Of a DNA stretch of 64,000 nt, positions 56,166 to 64,000 are shown piece after piece (position 1 is the stretch's first letter; every line of letters starts with the position of its first letter). Location of the stretch: positions 15,314,508-15,378,507 of the forward strand of contig NC_059408.1 in assembly GCF_905220565.1 (NCBI RefSeq). Reading direction: 5' to 3'. The notes under the pieces were generated by a model. It searched no databases, had not been told where the DNA came from, and worked only from the letters and a program-made list of their open reading frames with translations. A program made the translations under genes and the position numbers. This DNA is from Melitaea cinxia. Lineage: Eukaryota > Arthropoda > Insecta > Lepidoptera > Nymphalidae.

Positions 56166-56667
56166 TATTCTATTCGAAGTGTGATATGATCGTCTCTCCT
56201 ATCATTTGTGAAAATCCATCAATTTCAATAAAAGATTTCGGTAAATTGTGATTTCTCTCGAGAATATCAGCTCAGACACATCAAATAGTTTATTGCTTCA
56301 TACTCTTACGATATTTTTAGGTATGTTTGTTACTTTATAAGCAATCTTTAATACTGTAATAAACTTATTAAGGTAAGTAACCTACTTGACTATAGAAAAA
56401 AGTTTTTTTTTTAGCTTATATTTCAACCTTAAAATATGAGGAATGTGAAAAGGGGGGGGGGGTTGTGCTTAATTAATCAATAAATACCTATTACTGTTCA
56501 TATAAACGCATAACGCATAATTACTTTTACACATAATTATACATATTTTAATTGCGTACAAAATTGGACAGCCGGTAAGAACCCAATTGAGAAAAAAGTT
56601 GGGACGATAATTTCGCTACCGTTATTGTTTGAACATACTTACTATATGCATTATAAGGTAACCACAC

Positions 56668-56778
56668 ACATATCAGCCTATCGCAGTCCACTGCTGGACA
56701 TAGGCCTCAACAAGTTCGCGCCAAAAATGGCGTGAACTCGTGTATTTTGCCCATAGTCACCACGCTGGGCAGACGGGC
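56668..56778 (-). mobile_element. C-family retroposon, 5'-truncated
   Basis: TATCAGCCTATCGCAGTCCA to CACGCTGGGCAGACGGG; only the 3' third of C. Confidence 0.65.
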
Positions 56779-56837
56779 ATACTACGACGACGGACTACAT
56801 TCTGCGACCGTTCAATTCTAATATTTTTATATATTAC

Positions 56838-57150
56838 CAGCTGACCCAGCAAACATTGTTTTGCCATATATATTATTAACCACCTTAATTCCTCCCCCTT
56901 ATAACTTGGGAAGGGCTGGGGGACAAATCAAACATATGGGGACAAAAAAATGAATTTAGGATGGAAGGCTACACACATGTTATATAAAAAGATGTTGGCC
57001 GATTCTCAGAACTACCCGATATGCAAACAAAGTTTGTTAAAATCGGTCCAGCCGTTTCGGATGAGTTTAGCACTAACACCGCACACACACGCACGACGAA
57101 CACACACAAAACACACGAGAATTTTATATATTATGTTATTTAAAAAAATA
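56838..57150 (+). repeat. E-family repeat, copy 4
   Basis: CAGCTGACCCAGCAAACATT, TGGCCGATTCTCAGAAC, CGGTCCAGCCGTTTCGGATG, then a (CA)-rich end and ACGAGAATTTTATATA. Confidence 0.7.
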
Positions 57151-57159
57151 TTTTGACTG

Positions 57160-57649
57160 TCTACTTTCTAACAGCAGAACTTACGAATTCATTATTAACT
57201 ACAAAGTACAACTACAAGTACAAATCGTTACTTGATCTTAAACAAAAGTACTTACCCAAACAGAATGTACTGTTGTATCCATGTACCGAGTACTAGTACA
57301 GAAACGATCTCGAGCAGATGTCAATTGTCGTCAAACTATGAGTAACCCTCGTTACAGGGTTAACTGCGGCCATTGACCCGAGGCTTAGGGTTCCATGAAA
57401 TGGTTGCAAACTTTACTATGCTTTTACGACCTCGTGAAATTGCTTCCAACTATGAAAGTGTGTCAATTGACTTGTATATTGCAACCTTTATTTTTCTTTA
57501 CCTTATTATCACAAATTGTTGATTGCACTGAAATTTTTAATATCGCCAAAGACCAAATACTTATCTGATTAAAAAGCGTATAATATGTAATAGTGACGCT
57601 GTATTTATTTATTTAATATTTGGGAAACAAATAGATATCCATAATTAAT
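57160..57649. other. AT-rich, unidentified
   Basis: No recognised repeat, ORF or RNA. Confidence 0.5.
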
Positions 57650-58198
57650 AATTGTGTTTGCTCGCAAACGAAAAAAAAACCGACTTCAATTACATCGACA
57701 AGTAATACAACGTAGATCGACGAAAACATAGCCAAGCAACTACGCGTTATCAAAGATTACTCAAAAAGTAGTCATCAGATCTCGATAAAATTTATATGTA
57801 ACCACATGATAAACATCAGCTTTCGATTAAATTAAAAATTATCAAAATCGGTACACCCAGTAAAAAGTTATTACGGATTTTCGAGAGTTTCCCTCGATTT
57901 CTCTGGGATCCCATCATCAGATCCTGGTTTCCTTATCACGGTACCAAACTAGGGATATCCCCTTTCCAACAAAAAAATAATTATCAAAATTGGTACATCC
58001 AGTAGAAAGTTATGCGGTATAATACAACGTAGGTCGACGAAAAAAGCGTCAAGTAAAAACGCATTATTAGATATAACTCGAAAAGTAGTTGTTAGGTCTC
58101 AAATGAATTTAAATGGGACCAATTGGCACACAAAACCTTTCGATGAAAACAAAATTTGTCGCAATCGGTCTACCCGGTCAAAAGTTCTGATGTAACAT

Positions 58199-58236
<38 letters not shown>

Positions 58237-58275
58237 GTCGAATTGAGAACCTCCTCCTTTTTTGGAAGTCGGTTA
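57650..58275 (+). repeat. N-family repeat, most complete copy
   Basis: About 625 bases from ATTGTGTTTGCTCGCAAACG to GAAGTCGGTTAAA. It includes the CCCTCGAT...CATCATCAGA module (57888), two partly similar halves (each with ACAACGTAG.TCGACGAAAA) and a 29-base A run at 58204-58232. Confidence 0.75.
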
Positions 58276-58426
58276 AATAGATTAACACAAATAAATAATA
58301 CAAAATCCACCAATTACTATTTCACAAAAGCACTATAAAGTAATGGAAAGCTATAATAAATTCATTAACATGATAAAATCAAAATAAATATCAATCGTTT
58401 TAATTTAATTCGATATTTGTTTTTTT

Positions 58427-58662
58427 TAACCGACTTCCAAAAAAGGAGGAGGTTCTCAATTCGACTGTATTCTTTTTTTTTTTTTATGTATGTTACATCA
58501 GAACTTTTGACCGGGCAGGCCGATTTCGACAAATTTTGTTTTATTCGAAAGGTGGTGTGTGCCAATTGGTCCCATTTAAATTTATTTGAGATCTAACAAC
58601 TACTTTTCGAGTTATATCTAATAATGCGTTTTTACTTGACGCTTTTTTCGTCGACCTACGTT
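58427..58662 (-). repeat. N-family inverted copy, 3' part
   Basis: Reverse of 58030-58275: TTTTAACCGACTTCCAAAAA through GACCTACGTT, broken at 58662 by the LINE insertion and continued at 60281-60557. Confidence 0.75.
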
Positions 58663-60280
58663 TTATTAATAATAATAATAATATAATAATATAATAATAA
58701 TAATTTATTTCAGACATAATTATGTCCATATTTTTGTTAGTTACATTTTTTCCTACGCTATGTTAGTTCCAACAATTGTGACAAATGACAAACAAACAAA
58801 TTATACCAAGTCAAAAATCAATAAAAATAACACTAACATCAAAATCAATATACAAAAATTCAATCAAACCCAAAAATTAAAATGATCACCAAATTCAATA
58901 CTAAAATTCAATCAATATTACAATAATTAAAATTAAAAAATTAAAATAAATACTAAAATTCAAAATTACAATAATAAAAAATTAAAAAAAAATCAATATT
59001 AAAATTCAATCAAAATTAAAATTAAAGCTAAAAACTAAAATCATAATTCAATCAATAGAAAAGCTTAAGAAATAATAACTTATTCAATTTAAATTAAGTT
59101 TCAAAAAATTTCAATATATTAAATTATCACAAATTATCACCGTAAAACCAAAATCAAAAATTAAAACTAAGAATCAAGGCAAAATCGAAATTGAAATCAA
59201 AATTATAATTAAATGTCAGTTACAATAATTCTTAACAACTATGTTAGTTATAAAAAAAAAAAAAAAAAAAGTAAAAGCTATCAAAATTTATTTCTTTAAG
59301 CTTCCCTCGCAGCTACGTGTGCACCATCCCAGCGTCTCCAGAGGGGACTATCTAGCTTTACAGCCAATGTGCTGAGGAGGTTATTGGAGCTGTTCATTAA
59401 TCTGCGCATTGCGGACGCGGTCCGCTTGCGCATGATCGCATAGAAATCATCTATATGAGCATCCGCAAACATTGCCGACGCGCTGCAGTACCGAGGCTTC
59501 TTCAACAAAACCCTCAGCACATTGTTGTACTGTACACGCAGAGCACTATATGCTCGCCGAGTGTAATTCTCCCATAGACTACACGTGTAAAAAGACTGAC
59601 AAAAGGCTTTAAATAAAATTACCTTTACTTGTGACGTACAACGAGCAAATCTACGGGCCAACATATTACCTCTAACAGACAAAGCTCTGCGCTCGCGCTC
59701 GATATCACTATCATCATCCAGGCGTTCATTCACAATATGGCCAAGGTATTTGAACTCAGATACTTGTTTTAGAGGAGTTCCACAGAGATGTATATTAGGA
59801 TTGAAATTTAATGGTTTATTTTTACCTTGAAAGATTAAAATTTCACTCTTTTTAGCATTATATCTGAGTCCGTTCTCCTTAGCATATTCCTCACAGATTT
59901 TTATTAATTTTCGAAGACCACTGACCGAGGGGCTCAACAGAACCATGTCGTCCGCGTAACTAAAATTATTCATTATAACACCGTCTATCGAGCAACCAAC
60001 GCCTGCTCTGCTAAGCCTCTCTGTCAGGTTGTTCATGTAAAGATTGAACAGCCTGGGTGACGTCAGCCCCCCCTGTCTCACTCCACACTCCAGTTTGTAT
60101 GGATCACTAAGTGCATTACCCCACCTAACCACATTACTTTGAATGCCATACCAGTACTTCAATAGTAATATCAACTCGGGTCTTAAATGAGTTTCTGTTT
60201 TAAGCTTCTGCCATAAAATTTTATAGGACACGAGGTCAAATGCTTTAGACAGATCCAAAAAGCACGCAAAAACATGTGTG
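58663..60280 (-). mobile_element. LINE, 5'-truncated, inserted in the inverted N repeat
   Basis: 1.6 kb in reverse orientation. It contains a reverse transcriptase fragment, then a long A-rich/CAATCAAA simple region and a TTATTTCAGACATAATT-type 3' end with an (ATT)n tail (58663-58700). The host repeat joins perfectly across it (CCTACGTT before, GTATTATACCGC after), with no duplication that I can see. The 3' end matches 23700-23920. Confidence 0.8.
59296..60280 (-). pseudogene. LINE reverse transcriptase fragment (Jockey/CR1 group)
   Basis: Open minus-strand frame of about 328 LINE-derived codons. Motifs: FLDLSKAFDLV (RT motif A), GVRQGGLTSPRLFNLYMNN (motif B), FSYADDMVLLSP with YADD at 59947-59958 (motif C), then the thumb and a C-terminal region ending HVAAREA. 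The endonuclease and early RT are missing, so it is inactive although the remaining frame is open. The ATG at 60292-60294 and next codons (MRYNT) come from the host N repeat, making a chance chimeric ORF. Clade is assigned from general motif style only. Confidence 0.8.
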
Positions 60281-60557
60281 GTATTATACCGCATAACTTT
60301 CTACTTGATGTACCGATTTTGATAATTCTTTTTTTGTTGGAAAGGAGATATCCCTAGTTTGGTACCATGATAAGAAAACCAGGATCTGATGATGGAATCC
60401 TAGATAAATCGATAAATTTTATTGAGATCTGATAACTACTTTTTGAGTAATCTTTGATAACGCGTAGTTGCTTGACTATTTTTTCGTCGATCTACGTTGT
60501 ATTACTTGTCGATGTAATTGAAGTCGGTTTTTTTTCGTTTGCGAGCAAACACAATTA
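60281..60557 (-). repeat. N-family inverted copy, 5' part
   Basis: Reverse of 57650-58028 with an internal deletion of about 100 bases. Ends with CGTTTGCGAGCAAACACAAT, the N start. Confidence 0.75.
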
Positions 60558-61269
60558 TTTTGTATTAAGTTAAAAAATATATTAAATCAGTCAAAATTCT
60601 CAAAGTGTTCATTGTATTCACGACACACGTCGTATATAAATTAAAAGATCATCAATCAAATTAAACGTTTCATCACAACAATTTTAGTACCATGCTCCAA
60701 CTATTTATAATAAAATTAACACAATTTTCACCATCAGAACACTTAATAACTATAAATTAAAGAAAAAATTACTTGCCCGGTAAAAATGCTCGGATTACAA
60801 CGCTACAGAGAATCTTTTAATAACAGTTAAATAATAACCATTGACTGATGTGATATACACAGACATATACACAGACACACAAACACACACACACAGACAC
60901 ACAAACACACACACACACACCCACACATACACACACACACACAGGAGTCAATTTATTTAATACCCTAACATATTAAGATTCACGAACATTCCAACACATA
61001 AAAAAAATATTTTGTCGTGTCCTCGCGGACTGGGGCTTCTGATATACCCAGTTCGTCTTTATTCACGTGTTTGATTGATTACAAAATTTAGTAACGATGA
61101 CACGTCACATTTTGGTTTACAATATTCTTTGACAATGCCAGTTGATTGTGTCGCGTTTCGTGTTGCCGATACAGTAATAAACTAATATTTTACTCCGGTA
61201 GTGACATATTCTATCGCTATAAAAAATAGGTTTTTCTTATAGAAAGCGGTGACCGTAGCTTTTAACCGA
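60558..61269. other. AT-rich with a (CA)n microsatellite
   Basis: (CA)n at about 60855-60943 with a few interruptions. The rest has no recognised feature. Confidence 0.6.
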
Positions 61270-61545
61270 GGTAGGGCACAGCAAGAAATTTCCTGTTCAA
61301 AATATGGAGCAGCCCGACTGAGGTAGTACCTCGACCTTACAGAAGATCACAGCTAAATAATACTGTTTTCAGGCAGGGTTGTATACATGATGGTGAGTAA
61401 GGTGACCAGAGCTCCTGGGGAGAATTGGGGGTAGAGTCGGCAACGCACTTGTGGTATTGCAGGCGTCTATAACCTACGGTAATCGCTTACCATCAGGTGA
61501 TCCGTACTCTTATTTGCCGACCTAGTTGTATAAAAAAATATATTA
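61270..61545 (-). repeat. F-family repeat, nearly complete
   Basis: GGTAGGGCACAGCAAGAAAT, CCTTACAGAAGATCACAGCT, GGTGACCAGAGCTCCTGGGG, CATCAGGTGATCCGTACTCT, GCCGACCTAGTTGTATAA. One of the two best copies for a consensus. Confidence 0.75.
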
Positions 61546-61892
61546 TAGATGCCTGAAAAATTTAGACCATTACTATCCCGAGTCTCGTGCATTATGTATT
61601 ATTATTTATAGGAATATACATTAATACCAAAAATAAATGTATCTACATCAATTGGCTACTATTTAAACACAGGCATTTGTTACAAGTGGTTTCTTTTCAA
61701 TGGCTATCATCAATGAACTCAACATCATCCTTTTAATTTTTAATTATTTGTCATTATCTAAGTCACATGCATTTAGTAGCCTAACTTAGGAACAGATAAC
61801 TGTATTGTATTAAACATTTTGTTATATTATATGTTGCTTCTTCTTTTCAATGACTGTCAGCACTAAACTTTTCGATTGTCACCTACCTTATA

Positions 61893-62180
61893 TAAATACG
61901 TGAAGCAAAAAGTTTGTACCCGTTTTTACGAAAATTGCGCGAGCGGAGGAGTATGAAATTTCGCACACTTATAGTTTATATAGAGAAGAAATACAGAATG
62001 CTAATATTTTTTTAAAATTATGCACAAAAATACATTAAATCAAAAAAATAAACATTACTCACACAACCATTTATTTGACACACACACGCATGTGTACTCT
62101 TTTCTTTATTATTATAGTCTTTGACAACAGAACCTTAATAATGGTCAAACTTATAATTTAAATTATTTACAGTCGAATAT
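61893..62180 (+). repeat. L-family repeat, copy 2
   Basis: Matches 5008-5290 in order and orientation: GTGAAGCAAAAAGTTTGTAC, GGAGTATGAAATTTCGCACA, TTTGACAACAGAACCTTAAT. Confidence 0.6.
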
Positions 62181-63376
62181 TTGACCACTAAATGACCCCT
62201 AGTTTTTAATTAATACGAAAACGACAAACAATGAAAAACAGTGTCGTTTAAAAGTCAACGGAACCATAAAACGGTGTCTCCACAAGATGTCTAGTCATTC
62301 TTTAATTGTCTGCGAATGTTCTCTTTTTAACCGTTAGGGCGGGTCGGGAACATTGTAACAGACATTTAAGATCTGAAAGATGTAACAATGTAATCTATTT
62401 CCGACCTTATTGTAATAGACGTAAGGCAGGACGAACACCATTTGTACGGTCAAAGCTTTTGTTCCAGAACAACCGTGGAAACGTTTTCGACGGTAGAATC
62501 GTAAGGTTGAAATTTTTATTGTTATAAGACATGCATGTCTGTGTCGTAACCTATTATCACTATCAACTTTTTATACAAGACCTCCTTCCTATTTTCACCT
62601 GTATTTTCTTTCGAAATCGTCAACCTTTCAGTTTTTAAAGTTACGGACATTACAAATGCCATGATAGTCACACATAGTCGCTGAAAGATCGGGAACCGTT
62701 TTCAAGTTCCATTTTAATTAAACATTTTACAGTTACCCTAAAAGCTTTATTATTCTAAATTAAAAAAAAAACGCATCTAGACTGTTTTCCTTTATTTAAA
62801 CATCACCAGCTAAACAATATTTTCTGTACGGAATGATAAAGAACAAATCGTATCAGCGATTGACATAAAATCAATTACAAATTGACAATTGACAACATCT
62901 AAGCGATAGGATTGTTTGATAACGTCTACATAAACAACACATTTCCGCGCGAAATGTCAGACAAATGACCATTGTGACAAATAATTGTCATATCTTTCTG
63001 TTATTTCATTTGTTTGATGGTCGAATGTCAAATTTGAGTTAGATGAAATTATTTTTCCAATTTTTTTTCTTTTAATTTTAACAAATAGACTTTCGATTAG
63101 TTAAAGTTAATTTAGTAAGTTTAAAATTTTAATTTACCTAAGAACATTCTTTAAAGCATTTGAAAAAGTAGTTTTCAAGTTACAACGTAAACAAGGGAAA
63201 TTAGTATAATCAATAAATTGTATATTTTTAAACGATTTAAATGTAATATGTAACTTAAAATGTTACTTACAATAACTCCCGTACCGTGGCAACTTGTAAC
63301 CATAACAACACTCAGCAAATAAAATTGAAAAATATTTTTGTAAGTTCTATATCACTGTGTTTTTAAGTTGTTTGGT
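62181..63376. other. AT-rich, unidentified
   Basis: A 73-residue open frame (62306-62527) has no start context, domain or similarity I recognise and I do not call it. No repeat family seen. Confidence 0.5.
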
Positions 63377-63660
63377 GAGGTAGGGCCGGGCAGAAAATTT
63401 TCAGCTCAAAATAAGGAGCAGGACTGGGGTCGTACCTCGACCTTACAGAAGATCAAATCACAGCTAAATAACACTGATTTCAAGCAGTGTTGTGTTCCTG
63501 TTGATGAGTAAGGTGACCAGAGATCTTGGAGGTAATTGGGGATAGGGTTGGCAACGCGCTTGCGATGCTTCTGGTGTTGCAGACGGCTATAAACTAGGGT
63601 TATCGCTTACTATCAGATGAGCCGTACGCTTGTTTGTTGACCTAGTTGAATAAAAAAAAA
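63377..63660 (-). repeat. F-family repeat, nearly complete
   Basis: GAGGTAGGGCCGGGCAGAAA, TCAAGCAGTGTTGTGTTCCT, TTGCGATGCTTCTGGTGTTG, GAGCCGTACGCTTGTTTGTT in reverse F order. The last 340 bases of the window are AT-rich and unidentified. Confidence 0.75.
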
Positions 63661-64000
63661 ACTTATTCTAAATAAAGAAATAAAAATATCTTGTTTCGTA
63701 CTTCATATTTGTTCCATTTTTATATCATTAGTATGTACGATTATTTACACACCCTCTACGACTTCTTATTTACAAATTGCCTGGAAGAAATCGCTATTGT
63801 GCGATAAGACCGCATTGTTTTATATCATACATTTGTTGTTTACCGTTTTCCTATATATTTTTTCTTTGTTTTATGAACGTGGCTAACAGTATACGTCTAT
63901 TTATCGAAAATAGTTTTTTTTTATTCAAATAGGCTTCAAAAGGATTTTCGAATTGTCATTTTACTAATTAAAATTTAAAAGTGATTATTATTTTTTAAAG

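Noticed and set aside
1..64000. Operons, toxin systems or other prokaryotic-type modules
   Set aside because: Introns with GT-AG sites, SINEs and LTR/LINE elements show nuclear insect DNA; nothing bacterial was seen.

Overview
The window is AT-rich insect nuclear DNA, and almost certainly lepidopteran. The evidence is one spliced Shaw-type potassium channel gene closely resembling the fly protein, long introns packed with short interspersed repeats of kinds I know from moth and butterfly genomes, a Dong/R4-type retrotransposon in a (TAA)n tract, and a BEL/Pao retrotransposon. There is no bacterial organisation and no operon. The species cannot be named from sequence alone. Repeat family letters (A, B, C and so on) are local labels defined here.

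Layout. 1-779: 5' flank of the channel gene, with an M-family repeat and a splice acceptor just before the start codon; the promoter and 5' UTR exons probably lie outside the window. 782-32358: the Shaw (Kv3-like) gene on the + strand in seven coding exons (782-990, 12349-12466, 25283-25477, 26948-27628, 27911-28046, 28459-28584, 31979-32358), joining in frame to a 614-residue protein. Introns 1 (11.4 kb) and 2 (12.8 kb) are mostly repeats. They include SINE-A copies, C-family insertions with 11-12 bp target duplications, and a 5'-truncated Dong/R4 element. Exon 6 can also be read through into a stop with poly(A) signals directly after it, giving a predicted 500-residue short form.

32359-46756: AT-rich 3' flank, then repeat-rich DNA without a recognised gene. 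It holds one possible unassigned minus-strand exon near 41.6-41.8 kb and a small compact unassigned ORF near 42.8-43.0 kb. 46757-52917: a young BEL/Pao LTR retrotransposon with 257 bp LTRs that I read as identical, a 5 bp target duplication, and nearly complete gag-pol interrupted by one in-frame TAA. 53005-53242: an hAT-type MITE with a perfect 8 bp duplication. About 53.4-60.6 kb: repeat cluster with SINE-B copies, a 130 bp tandem repeat, and several copies of an N family, two of them inverted. One inverted N copy is split by a 5'-truncated LINE that carries reverse transcriptase. 60.6-64.0 kb: microsatellite, F- and L-family repeats, and otherwise featureless AT-rich DNA.

The only clear host gene is Shaw; the rest is mobile-element history. 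The observations I would check first are the alternative Shaw C-termini, the BEL element whose only visible lesion is a stop codon, the hAT MITE, the N-derived tandem repeat, the dated nested insertions, and the unassigned minus-strand exon at 41.6-41.8 kb. I saw no convincing evidence of an undescribed molecular system.
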